Notes: a model not told the origin generated them from the letters alone. A stretch of DNA of 64,000 nt from Cynocephalus volans (GCF_027409185.1 NC_084467.1:80422501-80486500); one strand, 5' to 3'. Shown: positions 12,577 through 24,009, counted from the stretch's first letter. Program-made: numbers and translations.

Positions 12577-13060
12577 TGGGGCTTAGTAGACAGTACTCCA
12601 AAGTATGGCACTTTGGCACGCTGAGTGCTTTGAACTGGAGGAGATTGGAAGGCTCAGAAGCAGCCTCAGAAAGGTCTCTCTGACCTTCTCCCATCTTCCT
12701 GTCTCTTGCCCCTCTTCCTCCCCTGAAGCAAGTCATAGAATTCTTCTCCAAGGCAGGTCATAGAAACTAGAACCACTCTCTTCCAAAGCAAATCATAAAA
12801 CCTAGACTAGTTAACATCAGATTATTACTTTCCTTACAGGGTTAAAACAGAGGGGGCTTCCTTATCCTGCTGGCTCAGGTTAACTAGGCCCCTTTGGATT
12901 AAATGCTGTAAATCTCCAGTTTTTGGAAAACTGGCCTGTTTTTAAGTTCAGCTTGGTTACATGGCACCTATGATGAGTGACTCCATTCCAGTTTGGTCTG
13001 GTCTGTTGGGCCTAGTGCAGGAGCTCAGTCCAAAACAATGGCCTTCCGTAAATTTTAGTT
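12577..13060 (+). repeat. ERV1-type LTR, degraded
   Basis: Begins 'tgttggggcttagtagacag' and carries the repeated words 'gaagcaagtcatagaa', 'aaggcaggtcatagaa' and 'aaagcaaatcataaaa' (three tandem variants of one ~40-bp unit, about 12725-12810), then 'cagcttggttacatggcacc' and 'gactccattccagtttggtc'. This architecture matches mammalian gammaretrovirus-like (ERV1) LTRs of the MER4/MER41 kind. No internal viral genes are attached, so it is a solo LTR. Family assignment is from memory. Confidence 0.5.
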
Positions 13061-15379
13061 AACAATATCTTTGCACCATTCTGATTAATTTCCCAGAAGA
13101 GCTTCCTAGAAGTGGAGCTGCTGGCTCCAAGAGCAATTATAAAGCCTTTGATACATACTGCCACCAACCCAATATTGATCCATCCAGGGCACCCATTTTT
13201 GCAACTGAAGACTCCTTGGATTCCCCAGGCTTCCTCCTGGAAGAACATGGTAGGACAGAATTATAAACTATGAAGAACTTCAAGTCCAGTCATATTTCCT
13301 ATTTGAATCTGTGAAATAACTTCACCTCACTATTTTCAATGCCTCCATTTGCCAAATGAAGCTACAATATTTTCCTCAATGCACTGAAAAAGCCCCATGA
13401 AAAGACTGTGACTCCCCAAAGCATACATTACTTAAATCAAAGAATCCTCAGAGACCAGCCTCTGTCCTTAAAATCATTCTTCATTCTAGAGAAGAGGGAA
13501 CAAATCTCCTTTGTCTTCCAAGCCATTTTCTCCTGTTTTTATTTTAAGTCACATCTGAGAATTGAGAACCAAGAATGAGGAACCAAAGGGCTCAAGAACT
13601 AATTGTCAGAAACAGCAACGCCTACTCTCTCTCTGGTACAAGTGGGCCTTTCAGCCCAGCGGTTATACACTGAGGCAGAGATTTCTTTCTCTCATCCCCA
13701 AGGGCTTGGCCTGGGTTGAACTTCGAGACGGCAGGCTGGGCTGAGCCTGCTGACCCAGGGAGGATACCCCCCAGGCAGGGGAAGTTGGTGTTGGGCTGCC
13801 TCCAAAAGGGGTGCTAGGAGACAGGGGTGGTAGCAGCAAAGAAGGTGGGCATGAGCCGTGGTGCTCCTGGCTGACAGAGCAGCCCCAGAAAAGAAAGCTG
13901 AATTTTCTCATCGTGGTTTGTTTAAGATCATTTACTTGGATGAACTAGAACTGGAGTCCAGCACTGGACCATCTCCTTGTCCAGGTCACAAGACCTCTGA
14001 GGACTTGCTGGATAGTAGCACCTTCCCAGTACACAGAGAATCACCCCAAGGGCTCCCAGGCCATGAACCTCACAAAACCCTGGGCAGATTATCCAAGGCA
14101 TAGGAAGAAGACTCCTCAAACAAAATTCAGGACCCTCCAGGAAATCTCAGTGCCCTTGATAGATTAAGTGGGATTCCCCTGGAAAACCTCCAAGCTCTCC
14201 CAAGGTCCGTGGCTCTCACAGCACCCCAAAGGGACCCCACAGTTGCCTTTCTCAGATCAAGGTCACAGAGGCACCCACTTGCATGAGGTCACCCTGCCCA
14301 AGGGGTGTAGCAGGGTGGCTCCATCCTTCCCTGAAAAGCGCCCACCGCCCTCCCTCTCGTGTTCTCATATTGACCACGTTCAGGATGGTGCTCCTCAAAG
14401 CACAGCCAGTGGCCCTGTGGTCTCCCATGGAAACCACAGCAACGGCAGAGGCCTGAGGAGCCACAGCCACGTGTCATGATCTCAGAGCTTCATCCCTCAG
14501 GCAGGCTGACTGGATGTCATACAATTAATTAAATAATTTAAATTGACTGTTGGGGTGTTTACCCAGAGCAGGCACTGACATCCCTCAAGCTTTGCAGGGC
14601 AGCGAGAGCTAATCTGAGTCACCACACGATGGGTCCCAGTGGAATCGAGTATAAACAGGGAGGCTCAGGTCTGGCCCGTTCTCCAGGCTGAGTCAGAGCC
14701 GGCCTGGCTCTAGGAGGCCGAGCTGCGCCCCCACCCTGGCTGCCCCTTCTCCCCTGGGAGAGGGGGATCACTCCCCTCAGAAACTCACCCTCCTGCAGGG
14801 AAGGACAGAGTGAAGCCTGCCTGGGAATCACAAATACCGGGCCTGGAGGAAGGGGATGGCAAGCCACCTCCATTTCTGAGCAGATACAGTTTTGGCCTCT
14901 TTTCCTTTCCTTCCTCCTTTCTTTTCCTTTTCTTTGCTTTCTCTTTTCCCACCTCCAACTTGGGAAGTAGGAGTTGGCAATGATCAATTACCCAACAGGC
15001 CATTGAGCATGTGCTTAAGGTCCAGGAAGGCATGAACACCCCCAAATTGTTTGTAGTATTCCATATTACATACGTATTACCACATACACAGATTCACACA
15101 GCAGAACAATCATAGCTTTGTTTAACTTGTGGATACTTTTCTTTGTGGTTTGGTTTAGTTTTTCTTTTGAATTACTTGGGCATGGAAAACAAACACCATT
15201 ATCTCTTCATCTTCTCTGAGCTTAGAGCCATTAACGTCCAGGGGCAATGGTGGTGAGTTTTGGAAAGCCATGGCTGGGATTAGTATGGGTGGAGGGAGAC
15301 AAGCTTTCAAATGTAAAGCCGTCTAATTACAATACTAGGGACTATTGGTAGATAGGAGTGGCCTCAGCTACCGCAGAAG
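13061..15379. other. GC-richer unique sequence; weak protein-like frames
   Basis: Between 13560 and 14480 three plus-strand frames take turns in having long stretches without stops, with protein-like composition (for example 13858-14101 and 14168-14476), but each is ended by stops and none has a start, splice pattern or known domain. See findings. 14888-14948 is a pyrimidine tract. No repeats recognised. Confidence 0.35.
14888..14948. repeat. polypyrimidine tract
   Basis: About 60 bp of nearly pure C/T ('tttcctttccttcctccttt' and similar) on the plus strand. Such tracts can form triplex DNA; here it also drives two Lys/Arg/Glu-rich chance frames on the minus strand. Confidence 0.8.
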
Positions 15380-15597
15380 GCAACAGTGTAGCATGAGGCC
15401 AAAAGACACTGTGGTCACACAGACTGGGTTCAAAACCCAGCTCTGACATTACATACTGGGTGATCTCAGTGAGTTATTCACCTCTCTGAGGATCAATTTT
15501 GTCATTCATAAAATAGGTGATCCTTAGGACTGAATGAGCTAACAAGAGTAAGCTTCCTGATACCTTAGTAAGTATTCAGTAAATGGTAGCTATTATT
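15380..15597 (+). repeat. MIR SINE, nearly full length
   Basis: Follows the MIR consensus order: 'cacagactgggttcaaaacc', 'cagctctgacattacatact', 'gtgatctcagtgagttattc', 'taagtattcagtaaatggta'. Old, about 25-30% diverged by eye. Confidence 0.85.
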
Positions 15598-15628
15598 TTC
15601 CAACACAAGTTTTAAAAGCAATTGTGCT

Positions 15629-15700
15629 GACAACACCAAGTCAAGAGTGAAGATCCCCTTACCGGTCATCTCTTAAAAAAAATAAAAAATAAAAAAAAAT
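15629..15700 (+). mobile_element. tRNA-Ile-derived SINE, 5'-truncated copy
   Basis: Only the last half of the right-hand unit ('caacaccaagtcaagagtga', 'aagatccccttaccggtcat') plus an A-rich tail. It is bounded by a perfect 15-bp target-site duplication, AAAAGCAATTGTGCT, at 15614-15628 and 15701-15715. This shows L1-type target-primed insertion with premature termination. Confidence 0.92.
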
Positions 15701-15715
15701 AAAAGCAATTGTGCT

Positions 15716-16974
15716 CTTTTTAAGACTTACAACATGATAAGTTATGCTTCTGTTAAAATGTTTTCTTATAAGTAAAATACTAGGGTTTTTTAAACTACCT
15801 CTGCTTTTTCATATAGAAAGACCCTCTATTAAGAGCTAGTAAATAAGCCAACTATTAGATTAAGAACTTAAACCTCAATATAGGTATCATTTATTAATTT
15901 GCTCAGTTGATGACATTATTCTTCTTATCATGGAAGCCAATTAATTAATATATCCATTTTACCTATAATTTAAAAAGAAGAAAGATCTAGAAAGCCTAGG
16001 AACACTTTCTGCACCTAGGCTCTTACCATTATCAGTTTAACTTAGACTCGAAGAAGGAGAGGCTGGGAAGTGAAAGGTAGCTCTGACCCAAGGTGAAAGA
16101 GGGGTGGGAAGCAGCGGGAAGGGTTTCCACCTCCAAAAGATCAAAACAAGAGCTTCCAAGGATGTGAAGATTCACACAGGAAAGGCCTGGAAATCTGACG
16201 GCTAAATGGAGGGCTCCTCACATGGTCCTAATTCCCTGATGGTGACTGATAATCCCCATTGTGTCCAGGCCTACTGCTTCCGGGCAGGAAACCCCAGCCC
16301 CTGCACCAGGGATAAGGCGGCCTGGGAGCAGGCCCTGCTAGGGCATCTCACTGCCACTTCCTTCTCTCCCCGAGGAGGGTCGGGTTCAGGCTCCCTTTCC
16401 CAGGACCTCAGAGGTCTGAGAGGTCAGGGTTGGTATGGGCCTGCATGGACTCGGGCCTCTTCTGTGTGGAGGTCAGTCCTTCAAGCCAGGCCTGTGGGGA
16501 GGGGTGGAGGGTGAGGAAAGAGGAGTGAGGGAGAAGATAAGAATTTGAAGGTTCACAAGGTGACTTATGTTTAGGAGACATAGTGAGGTCAAGGATCAGG
16601 GAAGAAGTTGATTTGAGACTTGGCATAAGAACAATTCTCTCTTCCCTATATTTTAATTTTTTCTGATTTTAACTTTATATTTTGGCTAATTTGGCTAATA
16701 CTTTGGCTAGTAAGTGAGGACAAAATAGATGAGTTTTTGCAAAATCTGTTTACTTCAGAAATGGTGTTATTGGGCACTAGGAGGCCCAGCTGGGGTACTT
16801 CCTAGGGTCTTGTTGGCATAACCTAGCCAGGCATCTGAGCTACAAGAGTCCCAAATACCTGGGTATTAAAATGTCTGACCTAGGTTTGCCTCTGCCTGTG
16901 CATCTTTACAGATGGAGTGAGAGAATTTTTAATGATAATAAAAATATTAATGATGGCAATTATAATAACAAACT
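15716..16974. other. unassigned sequence, no gene seen
   Basis: No repeat or exon recognised. The plus-strand 102-codon frame at 16206-16514 is GC-driven, lacks any motif, and I treat it as chance. Confidence 0.4.
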
Positions 16975-17215
16975 CATACAGCACTTACTACGTCCCAGGC
17001 ATTGTTCTAAATGCTTTAGATACAATAACTCACGTAATTCTCATAACAACTCTTTGAGGTAGAAAGTAATATTATCTCCATTTTACAGATGGAGAAACTG
17101 AATCACAGAGAACTTAAGTGTTGTATCCAAGGTCACATCACTAGTAAATGGTAGAGCTGGGATTTGAACACTGGCAGTCTTGCTTCACTGTCCATGTTCT
17201 TACCAGCTATACTTT
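16975..17215 (-). repeat. MIR SINE, nearly full length
   Basis: Minus-strand MIR: 'gcacttactacgtcccaggc', 'attttacagatggagaaact', 'aaggtcacatcactagtaaa', 'ctgggatttgaacactggca'. Very clear match to the family order. Confidence 0.9.
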
Positions 17216-17887
17216 CATTAAGTTGCAAGTTCATATTTTAATTTTAAAATGAGGATCAAAATTTGATTATAACTGCTTTTTAAAATCACAGTACTGCTTT
17301 TTTCTGATTATGAAGTATATAGTTATTGTAGAAATTTTGAAAAAAAAATTTTAATCACAAAGAAAATTAAAACCACCTATACTCTTGCCACACAGAAATA
17401 ATACTATAAAAGTGTTAATATATTTTCTTCCAGACCACTTTCTATGCATAAGTATATGTACATTATTGGGATAACACTTTATATATTATTTCATAACCTG
17501 CTTTTTCTCCTGGACAATATATCAAGAATGTGTTTTTATGTCAGGTAGTATTTTTATACAACTTGGTTTTTAATGGCTGTTGGGTATTCAATTACATGCA
17601 TTTTCATAATTTATTTAGCCAACTCCTCTCATTGGCGTTCAGTTACTGCTTTTTTGTCACTCTTAAAAAAATCTCTGTGATAAACATAATAATCACCACT
17701 TTTAAGTACATATTTCCATCCTGCTAAAACAAAGAGGAAGCAGTAATGTGACAATTTTTCAAAAAAGTTCTAATTTCAAACAGAAAGTTCCGAGGAGTTT
17801 GAAAGACCATCTTAATGTAGCTTTTAGTTCTCCCTGGCTGGCAGAGCACAGAGCCATCTGACTGTGACCCAGGCCAAGGCAGCATAG
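17216..17887. other. AT-rich sequence, no gene seen
   Basis: Sequence such as 'tagttattgtagaaattttg' and 'taacctgctttttctcctgg' suggests an old LINE 3' region (possibly L2 or an L1 tail), not assignable. No coding potential. Confidence 0.35.
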
Positions 17888-17990
17888 AATATTTATTCAT
17901 TCAGTCACCTAATATTTTCTGAGCACCTACTATTTCAGGAGCAGCAGATACAACCTCCAGAGCATTCGTGGAGCTTGTATATAGAGAGGT
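17888..17990 (-). repeat. L2 LINE 3'-end fragment
   Basis: 'tttattcattcagtcaccta', 'tttctgagcacctactattt' and 'cgtggagcttgtat' follow the L2 3' end on the minus strand. Confidence 0.7.
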
Positions 17991-18069
17991 TAAGCACCCA
18001 GGATCAAATTGAGTCAATAGAGTCAAATTGCTTGCTCTGATCTCAAGAAATCTAAATTTTGAATGAGCA

Positions 18070-18222
18070 AGTAACTTTACCATTCTGTATCTGTCTCTTC
18101 ATCTGTGAAGCAAGGATAACAGTATCTACATCATAGAGCAATGTGAGGATTAAGTGAGATAATACCTGTAAAGGTTTCATGCAATGCCCAGTACATACTA
18201 AGTGCCCTACCTATTATTGTCA
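18070..18222 (+). repeat. MIR SINE, 3' half
   Basis: 'ctgtctcttcatctgtgaag', 'caatgtgaggattaagtgag', 'caatgcccagtacatactaa': MIR core and 3' part, plus strand. Confidence 0.8.
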
Positions 18223-18479
18223 GCTCTGACACTGCCCTCCTGCTGTTATTGTTGAAGATTTGTCCGGATGAAGCTCTACAGCCATCTCTCAACAATTGTA
18301 ACCCTCTCTGTTATCTCCACTTAAAATAATTCTACTCCCCTCTTGCCAGCAGCTTAATTGAGGCAACTGTCTGACCTATTATCGCTTGAGTGGTGCACAC
18401 TGTCAAGGAAAAAGTAAACAGTAAGTTAACAGATAAAAATACAGAGTTCAACAGTTAGCCTTCCAAACTGCAGTAGATA

Positions 18480-19150
18480 CTTAATTAGTCTTGAAACTTA
18501 GAGTCAACAAAACATAATTGCTCAAGTTTGCTCTGGACAAAGAGATTTCCTTGGCGAGAGAAAATCCTTCCCACTGCCTCATGCTCCTTCGAGTTCAACT
18601 TACATTTTGAAACTCTAAACCCTCCAGTCACCCTTCTACAAATTCCATCTGCTGTGACCCACACAATCACTGATGCTGTATCACTGATGCTGAGTGGGAA
18701 CAAAGGGAGGAGCCCAGAGTGCTTCATTCCTGTCAGGGTGTCTGCTATCTCTTTGGGGTCAGGAGCTTCACGAGAATCCAGGATTTCACAGCAAGTGGGC
18801 AGCACTGAAATGATTGCTCCCTCCTTTCCACTCCCTCCCCCTGCAAAACAGTCAGCAGCTTCATTGCTGCATTTCATTCTCATTCCTTGACAGGGCTCAC
18901 ACCAATCTTTTTTGACTGTAACTTGTATTATTTAAATGGCAAAACGCAGCCGAACACTGTGCTAGCTGGAATGCAGATTTGCAAGGTGCTAATTGGGGAA
19001 TGTCAAAATTACAGCATGAAATCACCAGGGGCCTCAAGTTAGCTGAAAATCCGCTCAGCTATTTATCCCCAGTCTTTTAAAAATGCTGCAAACTGTGGGA
19101 AAATGAAGGTGGCTCTCTGTAATTCCTGAATACGGTGATTGGGCAGAAAA
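18480..19150. other. repeat-free block, possible conserved non-coding element
   Basis: No repeat is recognisable here, in contrast to the flanks. 18900-19140 contains closely spaced words such as 'tatttaaatggc', 'gtgctaattggggaatg' and 'ggggcctcaagttagctgaa', typical in style of deeply conserved enhancers. Reading frames of 120 (plus, 18528) and 132 codons (minus, 18485) overlap each other and look non-coding. Conservation is a guess; it cannot be seen from one sequence. Confidence 0.25.
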
Positions 19151-19984
19151 TGTGGCTTTGGGGGACCAGATTTAGAAGTAATTGAAGGGGCAGCACAATC
19201 TAACAGGTGGAGGGTCAAACTGGATTTTCTGACCCTTCATCCACTGAGCTGGCTTGACCCCACTTCTCTACTTTAGTTTTCTTTTTTGTAAAATGAAAGT
19301 CACGTTACTAGGTAATCTTTAAAGTCCTGTACAAGTTTCTATAGAATATTTTTAAAACATGTTTTTGCACGTTTATCAGATTTATTGAGATGCCTGATAA
19401 ATGTATTTATTAACAATATGAGATGGGCAAAGAGCATGAACAAGACAATTCATCAGAAAAAATACAAATAATTAACAAACATTTTCAGAGAAGGTCACCT
19501 TTATTAATAAACACAGTTTTCTACTTATTAAAACAATAAATAAAGAGGTCTTAAAAAGAATCACATGGAAAGTTAAGATAATCTTCTTTGCTTGGAAGGT
19601 CATGGAGATACAGATAAACCTCTAAGTCCAACAGGGTCTAAGCAGGAGGGGGACCTGAGGTGTCACAACCTCTTCTTCCCATTGTCTTTTGCAGGGAACT
19701 CAGTTGGTTTTGCCTGCCCATTGTCTGGGTCCTTTTCTTCTGCCAGCAACACTCCTTGGACAGCCACTCATCCTGACTCTCAGGCCATTTGTTTTGTGGA
19801 TGCTGGGCAACCAACCCCTGGTCAGTCCATTGGAATTCCATCCTGGGACTTTTGTCAGAATTGTCAAGAAAGTGAGATTTCTTTCTGCTAAAAGAAAACA
19901 TAGGCTAGGATCTTCTGTGCTGCATGGAGAGGGCCTGATTGAAAATGAAGCCAATACAAGGACATCAGTAAGTTTGTAGCAAAA
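19151..19984. other. unassigned sequence, no gene seen
   Basis: Overlapping frames of 80-99 codons at 19592-19987 on both strands have no domain or splice context. 19330-19560 is AT-rich. Confidence 0.35.
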
Positions 19985-20842
19985 CAAAGTGATTTTTTTC
20001 TACTCTGTACTCTCACACAGTCACTCAGTACAATACCCTGACACCAGATGTGTTAGGACTTTTTCCCCACACACCAAGCAATTCTGCAGATGATTCTCTG
20101 GTGGACACCAGCTGGGTATCCTTTAATTCAATTCAATTCTGACACTGTCTGTTTGGAGACAGCCTCAGATCCCACAGGTTGAGGGTTCATTTCCACAAGA
20201 CTACTCCCCTACTTCAGCTGTCACTCACAAGTACAGGCTGTGGCCTGTGCTTCTGTCCAACCAGCTATAAATTGGGATTCCCACAACCCCCTCCTTGGGT
20301 CCGATTAATTTGCTAGAGTGGCTCACAGACCTCAAGGAAACACTTTACTTAACATTCACCCATTTATTATAAAGGATGTTACAAAGAATGCAGATGAATA
20401 GCCAGATGGAGGAGATGCACAGGGCAAGGCAGGTGGGAAGGGCATGGAGCTTCCAGGCCCTCTCTGGGTGGCCACCCTCCGGGAACCTCCAAGTGTTCAG
20501 CTCTCCAGAAGCCCCCAGAACTCAGTCTTTGTGGGAAGCTTTAATACACAGGCATGCTCGATTAAATCATTGGTCATTGGTTTATCAACTCAACCTTCAG
20601 CCCCTCTCCCCTCGCTAGTGGTGGGGGTGGAGGGATAAGGACAAAAAGTTCCAACCCTCTGATCACATGGTTGGTTCTGCTGGTGACCAACCCCCATCCT
20701 GAGGCTATCTAGGAGTCCCCAGCCACCTGTCCTCTACAAAAGACACTCATCACTCTGAAGATTCCAAGGATTTTAGGAGCTATGTGTCAGAAAACAGGAT
20801 GAAGACCAAATACATACTTCACAATATCACAAAGGCAAAGCC
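19985..20842 (-). repeat. ancient ERVL-type LTR, near full length
   Basis: Minus-strand LTR of roughly 850 bp. On the minus strand it starts near 'ttgtgaagtatgtatttggt' (20825), passes 'aaccatgtgatcagagggtt' and 'ccaatgatttaatcgagcat', has a poly(A) signal AATAAA (plus-strand TTTATT at 20363-20368), and ends in a U5-like part with 'ttcaattctgacactgtctg' on the plus strand. The overall text matches a widespread mammalian LTR that I place with ERVL/MaLR; the exact subfamily is uncertain. No viral coding region is attached. Confidence 0.65.
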
Positions 20843-21408
20843 TAGAGGATCAACTCCTGATGACTTTGTACGAGTTCCTGGATCCAGTCATACCTGAAGA
20901 CGATCCTATCCATAGCCTTCTTATGTCATTCTTATTTTTTAAGTAATCCATATACTGGGTTTTAAAAGCCAAATAATATTACAAGGTTTATAAACAACAA
21001 CAAAAGTTCCCTGCCTACTCCTTCCCACCTACTTTATCTTCCCCTTTATCTTCTTCTGCTATTTTATATTTAGTTATCTCCATATTTCTAACCAATAGGG
21101 CTATACTGCTATTTCTCAGGTCAGTTCTTTCATGTGTTATCTTGTGTATGGAAGAAGAGAATTTAACACTTTTGCTCCTCACTATCCCCTACCCAATTTC
21201 ATCCTTCCAAAACAGGTATTTTACAATTTTTGGTTCAATTACTATTTAGTTTAGTTTCCATCTATTATAATAGATGTAATAATCAATGTATTGATATACA
21301 TAGATGTATAATACATAGATGTATTATAATCAATGTAATATGATTCCATTTTCTTCTTTTACTGTTGTTCTTTCCATAATAATTGCCTCCCTTTGCTCAT
21401 TTTTCATT
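20843..21408. other. unassigned AT-rich sequence
   Basis: Contains 'aagccaaataatattacaag' and a tract of TAGATGTA variants (21260-21330, 'atagatgtataatacataga'), a decayed short tandem repeat. The sequence continues on the far side of the L1 insertion at 22556. No gene seen. Confidence 0.35.
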
Positions 21409-21444
21409 GAGTATCATGATTTCTTCCTACACTCAAAAGCATTT
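21409..21444. repeat. left target-site duplication of the L1, 36 bp
   Basis: Starts GAGTATCATGATTTCTTCCT and ends CAAAAGCATTT; its partner is at 22520-22555 with a single T/C difference. Lengths above 20 bp are uncommon for L1. Confidence 0.9.
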
Positions 21445-22519
21445 TATTTTTTCAACTTTTTTCTTTTTATTTTAAAAATATTCACATTTTACCTTATAAA
21501 TCACACCACTTATTTGTTTAAATTTTTGAAAGTTTTTTTAAATTTTACTTTATCAATATACAGTGTAGTTGATTTTTGTGTCCCTTTACCAATTCCTCTT
21601 TCTCTCTCCCTCTCCTCCCTCTCCCCATCAACATCATATCTGTTCACCTGTCTTAACAAGTTCAAGGAATTGTGATCGCTGAGTCTTCTCTCCCCCATTT
21701 ATTTGTTTGTATATTTATTTGTTTGTTTATTTTTAGCTCCTACAAATAAGGGAGAACATGCAGTATTTCTCTTTCTGTGCCTGGCTTATTTCACTTAATG
21801 TAATTTTCCCTAAATCCATCCATGTTGCTGCAAATGGTAGTACTTCATTTTTTTTTATAGCAGAGTAGAATTCCATTGTGTAGATAAACCACATTTTCCT
21901 TATCCAGTCATCTGATGATGGACATTTAGGCTGGTTCCAACTCTTGCCTATTGTAAATAGAGCTGCAATAAACATGGGAATACAGGCATCCATTCGAAAT
22001 GATAATTTCCATTCCTCTGGGTATATACCCAGCAGGGAATCTGGGAGATCTATCTGTAGTTGTTTGAGGAAACTCCATACCATTTTCCATAAAAGCTGCA
22101 CGATTTTGCAGTCCCACCAACAGTGAAGGAGGGGTCCTTTTTCTCTACAACCTTGCCAGCATTTATCATTCTCAGTCTTTTGGATATTGGCTGTCCTAAT
22201 TGGAGTGAGATGGTATCTCAAAGTGGTTTTGATTTGCATTTCCCAAATGCCAAGTGATGTTGAGCATTTTTCATGTGACTGTTGGCCATTTGTATATTTT
22301 CCTTTGAGAGATGCCTATTCAGCTCCTTTGCCCATTTTTTAATTGGATTACTTGTTTTTTTTACTGTTAAGTTGTTTGTGTTCCTTGTATATTCTGAATA
22401 TTAATCCTTTGCCAGATGTATATTTTGCAAATATTTTCTCCCACTCTGTTGACTGTCTTTTAACTCTGTTAATTGTTTCTTTTGCTGTGCAGAAGCTTTT
22501 TAGTTTGATATAATCCCAT
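21445..22519 (-). mobile_element. LINE-1, 5'-truncated, with ORF2 C-terminus
   Basis: Minus-strand L1 of about 1.07 kb. Its 3' tail is the T-rich run after 21445; the 3' UTR covers roughly 21530-21730. A 168-codon open frame (21733-22239) is the end of ORF2p, with '[19 protein letters not shown]', 'IGKSWNQPKCPSSDDWIRKM' and 'TMEFYSAIKKNEVLPFAATW'. The 5' end stops at 22519 within ORF2, so no reverse transcriptase or endonuclease domain is encoded. It is flanked by a 36-bp target-site duplication (21409-21444 and 22520-22555, one mismatch). The open frame suggests a moderately young copy. Confidence 0.93.
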
Positions 22520-22555
22520 GAGTACCATGATTTCTTCCTACACTCAAAAGCATTT
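22520..22555. repeat. right target-site duplication of the L1, 36 bp
   Basis: Starts GAGTACCATGATTTCTTCCT, matching 21409-21444 except at position 6. Confidence 0.9.
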
Positions 22556-23231
22556 AAAAACCCTTTAAATTCTACTTTCTTTTCCAATGAAACTGCTGAT
22601 ATCCTTTCAGTTCCTTTTTTTTTTTCCCCTCTAGAGACATTCTCTCCTGGAGACTTTCATCTTCCCGCTTCAACCTGTCCAGTTGACTTCTAAGCCTGCT
22701 GTGAGATTTCCTTGACTTTATCTTCCAACACTTCTCATGGTAGATGTCACATGTGTTCACTAAAACAGATCCTTCTTCTTCATGAGCACAAAGCTGGACT
22801 ATGTCAGTTTTAGTTGATGGCATGCAAGCAGAACTGATGCTCGTCACTTACAGGTCCATAACACCCTCCCAGTGAGATTCTCTTCATCTTGTCCTGACAG
22901 GATGTCCAGGGTGATCTTGGAAACTGCATGTGAAAGATGGCAGTCTGTGTCATTTGAGCCCTGATAACTTTGTGGAACAGAATCCTTTTTCCACTGGTTG
23001 AACTTATATGAATGAGAAATAAATTTCTAATTTTTTAACTTTCTTATTCTGTAATTGTTTCTTTTTATAGCATCCAGTTCTTATTTCAGTAATGCAACAT
23101 TGTCTGCTATCTCTTAGGGGACATCTGAGTTCTTTGTTGCTGTTGTTTGGTTTTTTAGTTTTCTTTTACTTCCTGTATTGTCTCTGTTTCCTCCCAAGTT
23201 CTTTTTGCCCTCTGTTTGTTTGTTTTATGTT
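22556..23231. other. unassigned sequence, no gene seen
   Basis: Continues the locus interrupted by the L1. T-rich, with a 91-codon minus frame (22572-22847) of polar composition but no family signature. Possibly the body of an unknown old retroelement. Confidence 0.35.
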
Positions 23232-23465
23232 TTATTTCATTTTCTTTAGTTTATTTTATTCAAAATATTTTAACATTTACGTGTACATATCTGTGGGGTA
23301 CAGTGTGTTGTTTCAGGACATGCATGTACTGCACAATGACTCACTTAGGGTAGATAGCAGTTTTATACTCATTTGTCCACCACTTCTCCTCCTGTCCCCC
23401 TCCCCTGGCCTTTGGTAACCATTATTCTATACTCTACTTCTATGAGAACCACTTTTTTTTTTCAG
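23232..23465 (-). mobile_element. LINE-1 3' UTR fragment
   Basis: Carries the L1 3'-UTR phrases 'atctgtggggtacagtgtgt', 'gcacaatgactcacttaggg' and 'ggtaaccattattctatact', shared with the L1 tails at 42163, 42490 and 48745. Only the 3' UTR is present, from a severely 5'-truncated insertion. Confidence 0.85.
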
Positions 23466-24009
23466 CGTTTTTAATCACTGTCTTCCATATTGACTTTCTC
23501 CTCAAATATATGAGTATCATCATTGACTCTCTGACCGTATTTGACAATGAAGTGTTAAAAGACTGACTAAAAACTGTGTGACCATGGGTTGGGTAAGTTG
23601 CCTTCACTGGGTGATAAGGTAGCTAGCTGGGTTTTTTTAATTTGAAAACTCCCAAATCTGAGTATCAGTAGGGCTTTTCTCTTAAGCTGGCCAGTCTTCC
23701 TAGAGAGGAATGCTCCCGTCTTTTGTCCAGGCTCTGTAAGGCTGACTGCTAGGGTTCTGTGAGCTGAGCAGGAAGGGGTTAGCAAGGGGCTCACCATTCA
23801 GAATGCAGAATTGCCCCTGACTGTGGAAGACTGTCTCCACCTCTTCCATTTTCAGGTGCTCCCCTACACCCCTTTGCTATATCTGGTGTCCTTGGGTCTG
23901 GAACTTCTCTGGTTAAGGTTCACCTGACAGTCAACCTTTAGTCCTCTGATCAGGTTGGGGAGTGGTAGGGACCTCTCAGACAATGTCCCTGTTTTCAGCT
24001 TCCATCTGT
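23466..24009. other. unassigned sequence, no gene seen
   Basis: No reading frame or repeat that I can support. Confidence 0.35.

Noticed and set aside
12725..12810. CRISPR-like array because of spaced repeats
   Set aside because: Only three degenerate units inside an LTR in a mammalian genome. No spacers of constant length and no cas genes.
18485..18890. Overlapping 120- and 132-codon frames on opposite strands
   Set aside because: They shadow one another, have no domain, splice or start context, and lie in a stretch more likely to be non-coding.
21733..22239. 168-codon open frame on the minus strand as a gene
   Set aside because: It is the C-terminal end of LINE-1 ORF2p in a 5'-truncated insertion with no catalytic domain and no promoter.
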